Positions 25,950 to 34,785 of a DNA stretch of 38,320 nt are shown piece after piece. The position numbers were made by a program, and so were the translations under genes. Location of the stretch: contig JAUIFV010000028.1 in NCBI GenBank assembly GCA_030430155.1, positions 1 through 38,320 of the forward strand, in the 5' to 3' direction. The notes under the pieces are model-generated. The model did not search any database and was not told the origin of the DNA. It was given only the letters and a program-made list of their open reading frames with translations. Every line of letters begins with the position of its first letter. Within the stretch, counting starts at the first letter, position 1. This DNA is from Gammaproteobacteria bacterium. Lineage in GTDB: Bacteria > Pseudomonadota > Gammaproteobacteria > Xanthomonadales > SZUA-5.

Positions 25950-27227
25950 TCAGCTCTCCGTCGCGATCGGATTCAGCGCGTTGCCGGCGCTGAACGGGGA
26001 CCTGGCCCTGGCAGCAAGCCAGAACAGCGGAATGGTCAACAGTCCGATGCTCTGAGTGCTGATGATGGCCATGGTGATCGGCTCTGGATGGCCGCTGGCG
26101 GCGAAGGAATCGGCGAGCGCGCCGGCCAGTGCCGAACCGCCGGCCGAACCGATCAGGGATGTAGCGAGCACGAAGACCGCGACCGTCGCTGCCCGCATTG
26201 ACGCTGGAACCACCTCTTGCAGGCTGGCCAGCGCCGGACCGAAAACCAGCATGAAGACCACGTTGCCCAGAAAGGCCAGCGGCAGGAACAGCGGGCTGCC
26301 GGCGGGCAGCAGTCTGAAGATCAACATCAAGGGGATGCCGACCGCGAAGGCGGCGACCAGAAACTTGAGCCGGCCGTTGGCCATCCGCGCCTGCGCGCGG
26401 TCGGCGCCGTAGCCGCCAAGCAGGGCGCCGCAGACCCCGCCGGCCAGGAACAGGCTGCCGTTGAGGCCCTGCGCGGTGCGTTCCTCGAAGCCGCGTTCGC
26501 GCACCCACCAGAGCAGGTCCAGCACCGCGGCGCCCTGCACGCAGGCGGCAGCAATGCAGCCCAGCAGGATGAACAGCATCGGTCGATTGCTGTGCAGTTG
26601 CTGGCCGATGCCGGCGAAGCTGCGGCGCAGTGACCCCTTTTCGGTCTGGCGCTGAGTGCCCACGCGGCTGGGGTCGCGCATGTACAGCAGCACCAGCACC
26701 GACGCGACCATCCCGACCACGCCAAGGGCCAGGAAACTGCCGCGCCAGCCCAGGTAGTCGCCGAAGGCGCTGGCGAAGATAAAGCTGCCGCCGATCCCGA
26801 TCGGAATGCCCAGGTAGTAGATGCCGTTGGCCAGCGCGCGACGGCCGGGCTGAAAGCCGTCGGCGAGCAGCGAGACTGCGGCGGGCGTCAGCGCCGCTTC
26901 ACCGATGCCCACGCACATCCGCGCCACCGCCATATGGACAAAGCTGCGCGCCAGGCCGGTCAGAGCGGTTACCGCACTCCAGACCAGCAGGCCTGCGGCG
27001 ATCAAGCGCGGTCGATGAACCCGGTCGGCCATCGCTCCCAGCACCAGGCCGAACAGCGTGTAGACCAGAGTGAAGGCCACGCCGGTGAGCAGGCCAAACT
27101 GCAGATTGGTCAGGCCCAGTTCGGGGACGATACGCGTGGAGAAGGCGATGATCAGATAGCGGTCGGTGAAATTGATCACGTTGAGCAAAGTCAGCGCCAA
27201 AAGCAGACCCCAGGCATTGCCTTTCAT
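25950..27227 (-). CDS. MFS transporter (spinster/aromatic-acid-like)
   Basis: The 425-residue protein has about 12 membrane helices. LTLLNVINFTDRYLII at the first helix (about 13-28) and the MADRVHRPRLIAAG loop between TM2 and TM3 (about 66-79) are MFS signatures of the spinster-like group. It would exchange a small organic compound across the inner membrane. The ATG overlaps the stop of the alcohol dehydrogenase gene by 4 nt, so it belongs to the same operon. Confidence 0.88.
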   Translation of the reverse strand: MKGNAWGLLLALTLLNVINFTDRYLIIAFSTRIVPELGLTNLQFGLLTGVAFTLVYTLFGLVLGAMADRVHRPRLIAAGLLVWSAVTALTGLARSFVHMAVARMCVGIGEAALTPAAVSLLADGFQPGRRALANGIYYLGIPIGIGGSFIFASAFGDYLGWRGSFLALGVVGMVASVLVLLYMRDPSRVGTQRQTEKGSLRRSFAGIGQQLHSNRPMLFILLGCIAAACVQGAAVLDLLWWVRERGFEERTAQGLNGSLFLAGGVCGALLGGYGADRAQARMANGRLKFLVAAFAVGIPLMLIFRLLPAGSPLFLPLAFLGNVVFMLVFGPALASLQEVVPASMRAATVAVFVLATSLIGSAGGSALAGALADSFAASGHPEPITMAIISTQSIGLLTIPLFWLAARARSPFSAGNALNPIATES

Positions 27228-28369
27228 GCGCCAGCTCCGTTGCTGAAATCGATCACCTGGCGCAGCGCCTCGCCGCGGGCCAGGCGGTCAAAGCCCGCAT
27301 TGATCTCGTTCAGCGTCAGACGGTGACTGAGCAGAGCGTCCACCGGCAGACGGCCGTCTCGGTACAGCGCGATGTAGCGAGGCAGGTCGCGGCTGGGCAC
27401 CGCCGAGCCCATATAGGAGCCCTTGATGGTGCGTTCCTCGGCAACCAGACTGACCGCCGGGATGGCGAACTGCTGGCTGGGATCGGGTAGTCCGGCGCTG
27501 ACCGTGGTTCCGCCGCGCGCGGTGGCGGCGTAGGCCAGCTGCAGCGCTGCGGTGCTGCCCACGCACTCGATTGCGCAGTCCACGCCACCGCCGCTCAAGT
27601 CGCGAATCTGCGTCAGCGCGTCCGGCTGATCTGCCGCGACCACATGGGTTGCGCCCAGCTGGCGCGCCATATCCAGCTTAGATGCAAGCACGTCGACCGC
27701 GATCAGCGGATTGGCGCCGCACATCCTGGCCCCGAGCAGCGCCGCCATGCCCACCCCGCCCAATCCCACGATGGCCGCGCTTTGGCCGCCGCGCAGCGCC
27801 GCGGTGTTGACCGCCGCACCGACGCCGGTGAGTACCGCGCAGCCGAACAGCGCTGCGATCTGCGGGTCCAGGTCGGCGTCGATCTTCACCGCCGAGCGGG
27901 CCGAAATGACGGCCTGCTCGGCAAAGCAGGACACGCCCAAATGGTGATTGACGCTGCCGCCATCGGCGCCGGACCAGCGCCGCTGCCCGCTGAGCAGGGT
28001 GCCGCTCAAGTTGCTTTGCGCACCGCTCTCGCAAAGCGCCGCGCGGCCGCTGGCGCAGGGCGCGCAGCAGCCACAGCTGGGCACAAAGGCCATGACCACG
28101 TGATCGCCTGGCGCGAAGCCGCGTACGTCGGCGCCTAGCTCGATGATTTCTGCGCAGGCTTCGTGGCCCAGCGCCATCGGCATCACCCTGGGGCGCGAGC
28201 CGTTGATCACCGAAAGGTCGGAATGGCAAAGCCCGGCAGCCAGCATGCGCACGCGCATCTCGCCTGGTCCGGGCGGCGCCAGATCCAGCTCCTCGATCTG
28301 CAGCGGGCGGCTGTCTGCGTAAGGCCCGGGGATTCCCATCTCACGCAGTACGGCGGCACGCACTTTCAT
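27224..28369 (-). CDS. Zinc-dependent alcohol dehydrogenase
   Basis: The start at 28369 ([12 protein letters not shown]) gives 381 residues and an ATGA overlap with the thioesterase stop; the frame extends further upstream but only as a shadow of that gene. Catalytic zinc ligands are C48 (GLCHSD), H69-E70 (GHEA) and a Cys in LFGCAVLTG. Structural zinc ligands are C99, C102, C105 and C113. The NAD-binding motif is [10 protein letters not shown]. Medium-chain dehydrogenases of this class oxidise primary alcohols to aldehydes. In this cluster it would oxidise a hydroxylated intermediate (inferred). Confidence 0.9.
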   Translation of the reverse strand: MKVRAAVLREMGIPGPYADSRPLQIEELDLAPPGPGEMRVRMLAAGLCHSDLSVINGSRPRVMPMALGHEACAEIIELGADVRGFAPGDHVVMAFVPSCGCCAPCASGRAALCESGAQSNLSGTLLSGQRRWSGADGGSVNHHLGVSCFAEQAVISARSAVKIDADLDPQIAALFGCAVLTGVGAAVNTAALRGGQSAAIVGLGGVGMAALLGARMCGANPLIAVDVLASKLDMARQLGATHVVAADQPDALTQIRDLSGGGVDCAIECVGSTAALQLAYAATARGGTTVSAGLPDPSQQFAIPAVSLVAEERTIKGSYMGSAVPSRDLPRYIALYRDGRLPVDALLSHRLTLNEINAGFDRLARGEALRQVIDFSNGAGA

Positions 28370-28818
28370 GCTTTGGGTTCCACCAGCAGCCGACTGAGTG
28401 CGGCGCGGAGCTGTGCCGGGATGGGGGTGGGTCGGCGGCTCTGCCGTGCTGCAAAGACATGGACGAACCAGCCCTCGGCGGCAATGTTCGGTCGACCTTC
28501 GGCGAACAGGCCAATCTCGTAGCGCACGCTGGATCGACCCAGGTGTGCCACACGCAATCCGGCATCGACGGCCGCCGGGAAGGCCAGTGAGTCGAGGAAT
28601 CGGCAATGGCTTTCGGCGCAGATGCCGATCACCCCGCCGGCGTGGATGTCCAGTCCGCCCTGAGCGATCAAATAGGCGTTGATGACCGTGTCGAAGTAGC
28701 TGTAGTACTCGACGTTGTTGACGTGCCCGTACAGGTCATTGTCTTTCCAGCGTGTGCTGATGCGCTGGAAATGCCCGTAGCTGTTGCGCTCGGGCAGGGC
28801 CGCAGCGTCGGTGCTCAC
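28366..28818 (-). CDS. Hot-dog acyl-CoA thioesterase (4HBT type)
   Basis: The 150-residue product carries the 4-hydroxybenzoyl-CoA thioesterase signature [22 protein letters not shown] (about 23-44, shown in two parts: [13 protein letters not shown] and VEYYSYFDT), with the Asp and His expected at the active site. These enzymes hydrolyse acyl-CoA thioesters. The start is GTG and overlaps the desaturase TGA by 4 nt (GTGA); the stop overlaps the dehydrogenase start (ATGA). It is the second gene of the operon. Confidence 0.9.
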   Translation of the reverse strand: MSTDAAALPERNSYGHFQRISTRWKDNDLYGHVNNVEYYSYFDTVINAYLIAQGGLDIHAGGVIGICAESHCRFLDSLAFPAAVDAGLRVAHLGRSSVRYEIGLFAEGRPNIAAEGWFVHVFAARQSRRPTPIPAQLRAALSRLLVEPKA

Positions 28819-29870
28819 GAACGGCTCTCGGCGGGCTGATCGACATCACCCCAGCGATTGGCGCGGGCGAAGCTGCCGTAGTCGTTGAATCGCACACCCA
28901 TCTGGCGCATCACCCGGTGCGCGATGGGCGCGGTCCACTGACGGATATAGAAGGGTTCCTTGACCACGAAATGGTGGATCGCGTGGGTACTGCCGAAGTT
29001 GAAGCAGAACAGCTGCAGCGGCCACAGCCACCACGGATTGAGCACCTGGGTTTGCTGAATCACATCGCCCGGCACCACGTCACCGTGGTAGTGCATGTTG
29101 CTGCTGACGAAATGCAGGCAGAAGCTGCGCAGCACATTCGGTGCGATCCACACCACGACAACCGCGTTGAGTACAGATAGCAGCGATTGCTGCGTCGCTG
29201 ACCATTCGATGCTGGTGCCGCTGAGCATGGCTCCAGCGCTGACCACCTGAACGATCAGGAACAAGTACCAGAGCCCCCAATGGATCCAACCCAGCGGGAA
29301 ATAGATGGCCGGGGCGCGCAGCCACAGTTTGCGCCGCACCTTGCCATCGTCGACCCGGCGAATGCGCCACCACACCGAGAATCCGGCGTCGGCCAGCATC
29401 AGAAAGCGGGCGACGCCCCACCGCTCACCGTTGGTGATCCCGCGCTCTTCGCGATCCTGGGCGCTACCGGAGACCTTGTGGTGCTCGAAGTGCAAGCCCC
29501 GGCGTACCCAGGGATTGATGGTGCTGGGTCGCGCCAGCCAGCACAGCGCCAGCATCAGGTGGTGGGCCCACGGACGGCGCTTGAAGTACATCCAGTGAAT
29601 CAGATCGTGCTCCAGCTCGTGGGTGAGCGAAGCAAAGAAGGCGATCAGGGGAATCACCAGCCAAGCCGACCAGCCCCAGTGCAGATGGGCGTAGGCGCTA
29701 CCGGCCATGCCGCCTAGGGCAACGATGAGGACCGCCATGCCGATCGCGTTCTGGTGGCGCAGCCAGGGGTGACGCTCGCGCAGCGCCACGCCTGCCGCGG
29801 TCACCACCCGTTTGATCTCGGCATTGCGTTCGGTCGGGTCGAGCAGTTCGATCTCGCTGGCGGCGGCCAT
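28815..29870 (-). CDS. Membrane di-iron fatty acid desaturase/hydroxylase-like protein
   Basis: The 351-residue membrane protein has three histidine boxes of the fatty-acid desaturase superfamily: H84-ELE-H88 with H92 (HELEHDLIH), H127-FE-H130-H131 (HFEHH) and H296-AI-H299-H300 (HAIHH). A further pair, H260 and H262 (NMHYHGD), lies between boxes two and three and may also bind iron. About five to six hydrophobic segments are present. Such enzymes use O2 to desaturate or hydroxylate hydrophobic substrates. It is the first gene of a four-gene operon whose genes each overlap by 4 nt, and it faces the AraC-type gene across a 194-bp regulatory gap. Which reaction it catalyses is not decided by sequence. 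Confidence 0.85.
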   Translation of the reverse strand: MAAASEIELLDPTERNAEIKRVVTAAGVALRERHPWLRHQNAIGMAVLIVALGGMAGSAYAHLHWGWSAWLVIPLIAFFASLTHELEHDLIHWMYFKRRPWAHHLMLALCWLARPSTINPWVRRGLHFEHHKVSGSAQDREERGITNGERWGVARFLMLADAGFSVWWRIRRVDDGKVRRKLWLRAPAIYFPLGWIHWGLWYLFLIVQVVSAGAMLSGTSIEWSATQQSLLSVLNAVVVVWIAPNVLRSFCLHFVSSNMHYHGDVVPGDVIQQTQVLNPWWLWPLQLFCFNFGSTHAIHHFVVKEPFYIRQWTAPIAHRVMRQMGVRFNDYGSFARANRWGDVDQPAESRS

Positions 29871-29944
29871 CGCAGTCCCCGGGCAGGATAGTGTCGATCT
29901 AAGTTATGACCGCAGCGCCGGCAATGCCCGACCCTGCCCGCCAA

Positions 29945-29999
29945 CGACTTGACTCTGCGCGCCACCTTGGCCATTTTGCATCTCGATTTGACTGCCGCT
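29945..29999. promoter_or_regulatory. Direct repeat, possible operator between desaturase operon and AraC-type gene
   Basis: CGACTTGACTCTGCGC (29945-29960) and CGATTTGACTGCCGCT (29984-29999) share the core CGAYTTGACT at 39-bp spacing. They lie in the divergent 29871-30064 gap. Direct repeats of this sort are typical binding sites for AraC/XylS regulators, but the spacing is longer than usual and each core could also be a -35 box. Tentative. Confidence 0.35.
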
Positions 30000-30064
30000 G
30001 AAGTCGTCCATGCCGGCCCAGACCCGAGTTCAAACGATGCGCTGCTGCGGGTGGGCTGGCTGAC

Positions 30065-31096
30065 ATGCCGATGGGTAGAACGGTCCTGAGCAGCTGGGTC
30101 AAGGCGATCCGCCGTACGCTGGAGGCGCGCGGCATCGACAGCCTGGAGCTGTGCCGCCAGGCCGGCCTGGATCTGGCCGCCCTGGACGACCCCAACGCGC
30201 GCTACCCGGTCGCCAAGACCACGCGGCTATGGGAGCTTGCGGTGGCCGTCACTGGCGATCCGGCACTGGGCCTGGCGGTGGCCAGCAACGTCGGGCCAAC
30301 CACCTTTCACGCGCTCAGCTACTCGATCATGGCCAGCGCCAGCCTGGGCGACATGCTGCAGCGGGTGTCGCGCTATTTTCGTATTGCCACCGACGTCTCG
30401 ACGCTGGAGTACCGGCCTGGTGCCGAGGAATGCCAGCTGGTGGTCTACACCCCGTCAGATCAGGAACAGCCGGCCCCGGAGTCGGTGGACGCCTTCACCT
30501 CGCTGCTGATACGCACCGCGCGCAGCCTGGTCGGGCGCCAACTCAATCCCCTGCGGGTGTCCTTGCGCCACCCGGCGCCGGCCGATATCCGCTGCTATGA
30601 GCAGGTGTGGCGCGCGCCGGTGGCCTTTGATGCCGAGCGCGACATCATCGTCTTCGCCGCAGTCGACTGCAGTCGTCCCCTCGATACCGCAAACGCCGAG
30701 CTGGCCCGCCGCAATGACGAGATCATTTCGCAATACCTGCAGCAGCTTGATCAGGCCTCACTGAGCGGTCAGGTGCGCGATCAGCTGATCAAGTCCTTGC
30801 CGCATGGCGAACCGAGTGCGGAGCAGGTGGCGATCAGCCTGCACTTGAGTCTGCGCAGCATGCAGCGCCACCTGGCCGATGCCGGGACCAGCTTCGAGCA
30901 GATCCTGCTGCAGGTGCGTCAAGAACTGGCGCGCTCCTATTTGAGCGACAGCCGCTACGCCATTGGCGAGATCGCATTCCTGCTCGGCTACGCCGACGCC
31001 AGCTGTTTTTCGCGCGCCTTCAAGCGCTGGGAGGGGGTTGCCCCGCGGCGTTTTCGTGCCCGTTCGCCGCAAGGAATCGATCCAGCATCGCCTTGA
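30065..31096 (+). CDS. AraC-family regulator with arabinose-binding-type N-domain
   Basis: The 343-residue product has an N-terminal sensor domain of the Arabinose_bd (PF12625) type (about 15-200; PVAKTTRLWELA and GPTTFHALSYSIMASASLGDML) and a C-terminal AraC DNA-binding domain with two helix-turn-helices (about 250-335; AFLLGYADASCFSRAFKRWEGVAPRRFR). Regulators of this type (OruR-like) often control lipid or amino-acid catabolism. It is transcribed away from the desaturase operon and probably controls it. Its last 77 bp overlap the 3' end of the convergent glycosyltransferase gene. Confidence 0.88.
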   Translation: MPMGRTVLSSWVKAIRRTLEARGIDSLELCRQAGLDLAALDDPNARYPVAKTTRLWELAVAVTGDPALGLAVASNVGPTTFHALSYSIMASASLGDMLQRVSRYFRIATDVSTLEYRPGAEECQLVVYTPSDQEQPAPESVDAFTSLLIRTARSLVGRQLNPLRVSLRHPAPADIRCYEQVWRAPVAFDAERDIIVFAAVDCSRPLDTANAELARRNDEIISQYLQQLDQASLSGQVRDQLIKSLPHGEPSAEQVAISLHLSLRSMQRHLADAGTSFEQILLQVRQELARSYLSDSRYAIGEIAFLLGYADASCFSRAFKRWEGVAPRRFRARSPQGIDPASP

Positions 31097-32111
31097 CCTC
31101 GTCCACGCTGATCAGCTCCATCACCCCAGTCTCCTCGATCTTGCTGCCCCAGGGCAGCTGCGCAGCCGGCTTGCCGCGATACTGGCGCGCGGCATCGTCA
31201 TAGCGGTCCACCGCCCACTGCTGGGAACGGTAGGCGCCGGAGCGGCGCGGGTTGGAGGCGGCGTGCAGCCCGATCACCGGGCAGCCCACCGCGCTGGCGA
31301 AATGCATCGGCCCCGAGTCCGGGCTGATCAGCAGCTGCAGCCGGGTCAGCAGGGCCATCAGCTGCTTCAGGGTGTCCTTGCCGACCAGATCCAAGAGCGG
31401 ATGCGGCACCGCGGCAGTGATCGCGTCGGCGAACTGCCGTTCGGTGTCGCTGCGGCCGCCGAGCAGCACCACCGCCATGCCGTGGGCCTCGATAGCATGC
31501 TGGATCACCGCCGCCTGGCGCTCAGCCGGCCAGTTGCGCAATGCATGGCTGGCGCACAGATTGACCCCCAGCCAGCGCCGATCATCGGGCAGATGGGCGC
31601 GGGCGAAGTCGAAGGCTTCCTCGTCGATGGGCATCTGCCACTGCGGCTGTGCGGGCGGCAGCCCGAGCTTCTCGGTGAAGGCCATCAGCGCGTCGACCAC
31701 GTGTTCACCGCCGGGCGGCGCCGGGCGGATGCGCTCGCGCACGAACAGCCCGTGGAAGTCCTTCGAGCGCGCCGGATCCAGGCCGATACGCCGTCGCGCG
31801 CGGATCGCCGCCGCCACCACGTTGGCGCGCAGTGAGATCTGCATGTGCAGTAGGGCGTCGAAGCGACGCCCGGCCAACCGCTGTCGCAGCTGGCCGATGC
31901 TTTGCCAAAGCCGCTTCTTGTCGATCTCGATGAACTCCACCCCGGGCAGACCGGTGAGCAGCTTGTGCTCCAGCTTGCCGATCACCCAGGTGATGCGCGC
32001 ACCGGGCAGGTCGCGCTGCAGCCGCTGCACCACCGCCACGACGTGGCTGGCATCGCCGAGGGCGGACAGGCGCAGGATGCACAGATCGGGTGTGTCGGAG
32101 GTGCTATGCAT
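31020..32111 (-). CDS. Glycosyltransferase family 9 (LPS heptosyltransferase-like)
   Basis: The 363-residue enzyme has the GT9 fold: an N-terminal CILRLSALGDASHVVAVVQRL (about 11-31) and a C-terminal donor-binding part with VNLCASHALRNWP, VVLLGGRSDTE and LLISPDSGPMHFASAVGCPVIGLHAASNPRRSG. Such enzymes add ADP-heptose to the LPS inner core on the cytoplasmic face. The exact acceptor cannot be told. It is divergent from kdkA, another LPS core gene. Its C-terminal tail (from about residue 338) is encoded opposite the AraC-type gene. Confidence 0.85.
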   Translation of the reverse strand: MHSTSDTPDLCILRLSALGDASHVVAVVQRLQRDLPGARITWVIGKLEHKLLTGLPGVEFIEIDKKRLWQSIGQLRQRLAGRRFDALLHMQISLRANVVAAAIRARRRIGLDPARSKDFHGLFVRERIRPAPPGGEHVVDALMAFTEKLGLPPAQPQWQMPIDEEAFDFARAHLPDDRRWLGVNLCASHALRNWPAERQAAVIQHAIEAHGMAVVLLGGRSDTERQFADAITAAVPHPLLDLVGKDTLKQLMALLTRLQLLISPDSGPMHFASAVGCPVIGLHAASNPRRSGAYRSQQWAVDRYDDAARQYRGKPAAQLPWGSKIEETGVMELISVDEVKAMLDRFLAANGHENAAGQPPPSA

Positions 32112-32176
32112 TAGACTCGCGCGACTTCAGATTCGACCAGCGGCATTCTGCCAGGGAGCGAAGGCGTGGGTAGGCA

Positions 32177-32938
32177 ATGACAACGAGGGCCGAACTGAAA
32201 GTCGCGCCCATCGATGGCCACAGCTGGCTGATCGTTCCCGCCGCACTGGCCAGTCAAGTGCAAGCCTGCTGGTTCGATCGCGAATACTGGGGCGAGGCAG
32301 CGCAGCCGCTGGCCGCCGACCGCGGCGGTCGTGCACCACCGCTGCTGCTACCCACCGATCCCGGTCCCTCGGTGTGGCGCCACTACCAGCGCGGCGGCGC
32401 GGTGGCCAGACTGCTGGGCGATCGCTACCTGTGGCGCGGGATGGCGCAGACCCGGCCCTGGCGAGAACTGCTGGTCAACCAGCATCTGTACCAGTGCGGT
32501 CTGCGCGTGCCGCAGCCGTTGGCCGCCCGGGTCTGTCGTCAGGGGCCCTGGTATCGCGCCGATCTGCTCACCGTGCAGGTTGCCGACGCACAGACGCTGG
32601 CCCAGCGCTGGGCGGGGCAAACGGTAGGCGAGGGCGACTGGTTGCGGCTCGGGGCGGCGATCGCGAAATTGCACGCCGCCGGCTGCGATCACGCCGATCT
32701 GAACGCGCATAACCTGCTGTTCGATGAGGACAATCAGGTTTGGGTGCTGGACTTCGACCGGGCCGTTACGCGCGATCCCGGCGGCCGCTGGGGCGAGGCC
32801 AATCTCGCCCGTCTGCAGCGATCCTTGACCAAGATCGGGGCCAGCAGCGGATTCAACGCAGACGCCGGCGGGCCGAGTGCGGAACAGTGGCAGCGCCTGC
32901 TGGACGCCTATCGTGAGAAACTAGACGATCGGTCCTGA
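32177..32938 (+). CDS. kdkA: 3-deoxy-D-manno-octulosonic acid (Kdo) kinase
   Basis: The 253-residue product is a small kinase of the Kdo kinase/RIO-like group. A Gly-rich region RGGAVARLLGDRYLW (about 72-86) is followed by the catalytic loop HADLNAHN (172-179, with D174) and the metal-binding DFD (192-194). It phosphorylates Kdo at O-4 in the LPS inner core, as in Haemophilus. The gene is 65 bp from the divergent GT9 gene and 12 bp before the MBL-fold gene. Confidence 0.88.
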   Translation: MTTRAELKVAPIDGHSWLIVPAALASQVQACWFDREYWGEAAQPLAADRGGRAPPLLLPTDPGPSVWRHYQRGGAVARLLGDRYLWRGMAQTRPWRELLVNQHLYQCGLRVPQPLAARVCRQGPWYRADLLTVQVADAQTLAQRWAGQTVGEGDWLRLGAAIAKLHAAGCDHADLNAHNLLFDEDNQVWVLDFDRAVTRDPGGRWGEANLARLQRSLTKIGASSGFNADAGGPSAEQWQRLLDAYREKLDDRS

Positions 32939-32950
32939 ACTCGATCGCCC

Positions 32951-33691
32951 ATGGTTGATGCACTGAAATTCCTCGGCGCCGGCAGCGCCTCATCGGACAC
33001 CCTGCTGCCCTCGGCGGCGGTGCTGGAGCGCGCCCGGCAGCCGCTGCTGCTGATCGACTGCGGCCCCGGGATGGTCAACGCCTACAGGGCCAGCTACGAC
33101 GCGCTGCCCAGCGCAGTGTTCATCACCCATCTGCATATGGACCACGTCGCCGGGCTGGAGGCGCTGTTCTACGCCTCGCGCACGCTGGGTGCGGACCAGC
33201 AGCCGCGGCTGTACGTGCCGGTGACCCTGGTCGCCGCGTTGCACGCCCGCTTGGCCGAATTTCCCAACCTGCTCGCCGAAGGTGGGGCAAACTTCTGGGA
33301 CAGGCTGCGGCTGATCCCAGTGAGCGACAATTTCTGGCTTGGAGATCTGCGTTTCGAGGTGTTTCCGGTGCGCCATCACGCGCCCTATGCGGCTTACGGT
33401 CTGGCGCTGCGCGGGCGCTTCGTCTACACCGGCGACACCCGACCCATACCGGAGATGCTGACTCGCTTGGCCAGCGCCGACGAGACCGTTTTCCACGACT
33501 GCGCGCCGCAGGCCAATCCCTCCCACACCGGGCTGGAGGATCTGCGCCGCGAGTACAGCGATTCCATCCTGCAACGACTGGTGCTCTATCACTATCCCGA
33601 TCAAGCCACCGCCGAGCGCTACCAGCAGGCCGGCTTCCGCATCGCCCGCGGCGGCGAGCGGATACGCCTGGGAGCCGATAATGGCGACTGA
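32951..33691 (+). CDS. MBL-fold metallo-hydrolase
   Basis: The 246-residue protein has the metallo-beta-lactamase motif HLHMDH (60-65), later metal ligands in VRHHAP, YTGDTRP and LVLYHYPD, and a LIDCGPG segment. The layout resembles RNase Z/ElaC-type or other phosphodiesterase-like members of the fold. The substrate is unknown. Its 3' end overlaps the moaA start by 11 bp, so it is in the same operon as moaA. Confidence 0.85.
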   Translation: MVDALKFLGAGSASSDTLLPSAAVLERARQPLLLIDCGPGMVNAYRASYDALPSAVFITHLHMDHVAGLEALFYASRTLGADQQPRLYVPVTLVAALHARLAEFPNLLAEGGANFWDRLRLIPVSDNFWLGDLRFEVFPVRHHAPYAAYGLALRGRFVYTGDTRPIPEMLTRLASADETVFHDCAPQANPSHTGLEDLRREYSDSILQRLVLYHYPDQATAERYQQAGFRIARGGERIRLGADNGD

Positions 33692-34718
33692 GTCGCTGCC
33701 AGGGATCGGTACTCTTGATACGCGTGGGCGGCGCCTGAATGAGCTGCGTCTGTCCATTGTCGATCGCTGCAATTACCGCTGCCCCTACTGCATGCCGGCC
33801 GATCAGATCGACGAGAAGCGCGATTTCCTCTCGCCCAGCCAGCGCATGAGCGCGGACGAGATCGAGCTGCTGGTGCGCGCCTTCGTCCGCGTCGGCATCA
33901 CCAAGCTGCGCCTGACCGGCGGCGAGCCGCTGCTGCGCAAGGATCTGCCGACGCTGATCCGGCGGCTGGCGGCGATAGAGCAGCTGGAGGATCTGGCCCT
34001 GACCACCAACGGCTCGCTGCTCACCGCCCAGGCTGGCGCGCTGCGCGAGGCCGGGCTGCATCGGCTGACGGTGAGCATGGATTCGCTGGATCCGCGGCAG
34101 TTCGCCGCTCTCAGCGGCGGCCGCGGTCGGCTGGACGAGGTGCTGGCCGGCGTCGACGCCGCCGTCGACGCAGGTTTTGCGTCGCTGCGGATCAACTGCG
34201 TGATCCAGCGCGGCGTCAACGAGGACCAGATCCTGCCCCTGTCCGAGCACTTCCGCGGCACGCCGCACGTGCTGCGCTTCATCGAATACATGGACGTGGG
34301 CACGCTGAACGATTGGACCCCGCAGGCGGTGGTCAGCGCCGCCGAAGTGCGCGAGCGGATCGCCCAGCACTACCCGATGATTCCGCTCTCCGGCGGCGTC
34401 GACGGCACCACGGCCAGCCGCTACGCCTACACCGACGGCCAGGGTGAGATCGGCTTCGTGGCCTCGGTGTCCGAGCCCTTCTGCAGCGACTGCGGTCGCG
34501 CCCGGGTGGCCGCCAACGGCGAGATGTACACCTGCCTGTTCGCATCCAGCGGCGTGGATCTGCTTACGCCCATGCGTGGCGGTGCCGATGAGCAGGCCCT
34601 GGCGCAGCGCATCGCTGCGATCTGGAGCGGGCGTCAGGATCGCTACAGTGAGCTGCGTGGTGCGGCACAGGCCAGGGCGCTGCCGGTGAGGGTGCAGATG
34701 TATACGGTGGGGGGGTAG
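33681..34718 (+). CDS. moaA: GTP 3',8-cyclase, molybdenum cofactor synthesis
   Basis: The 345-residue radical-SAM enzyme carries out the first step from GTP to cyclic pyranopterin. Radical-SAM cysteines are C30, C34 and C37 (CNYRCPYC). The C-terminal iron-sulfur ligands are C268, C271 and C285 (CSDCGRARVAANGEMYTC, CX2CX13C). TGGEPLLR is the SAM-binding segment. The protein ends in Gly-Gly, needed for activity. It overlaps the MBL-fold gene by 11 bp. A heptamer array separates it from moaC. Confidence 0.95.
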   Translation: MATESLPGIGTLDTRGRRLNELRLSIVDRCNYRCPYCMPADQIDEKRDFLSPSQRMSADEIELLVRAFVRVGITKLRLTGGEPLLRKDLPTLIRRLAAIEQLEDLALTTNGSLLTAQAGALREAGLHRLTVSMDSLDPRQFAALSGGRGRLDEVLAGVDAAVDAGFASLRINCVIQRGVNEDQILPLSEHFRGTPHVLRFIEYMDVGTLNDWTPQAVVSAAEVRERIAQHYPMIPLSGGVDGTTASRYAYTDGQGEIGFVASVSEPFCSDCGRARVAANGEMYTCLFASSGVDLLTPMRGGADEQALAQRIAAIWSGRQDRYSELRGAAQARALPVRVQMYTVGG

Positions 34719-34785
34719 CGTGGTGTCGGTCGAAGCGGTTGTTGGGGCTCTTTCGCGGAGCGATTGGAATCGGGACATGGGACTA

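Noticed and set aside
33600-33690. Molybdenum cofactor riboswitch before moaA
   Set aside because: moaA overlaps the upstream MBL-fold gene by 11 bp, leaving no leader for it.
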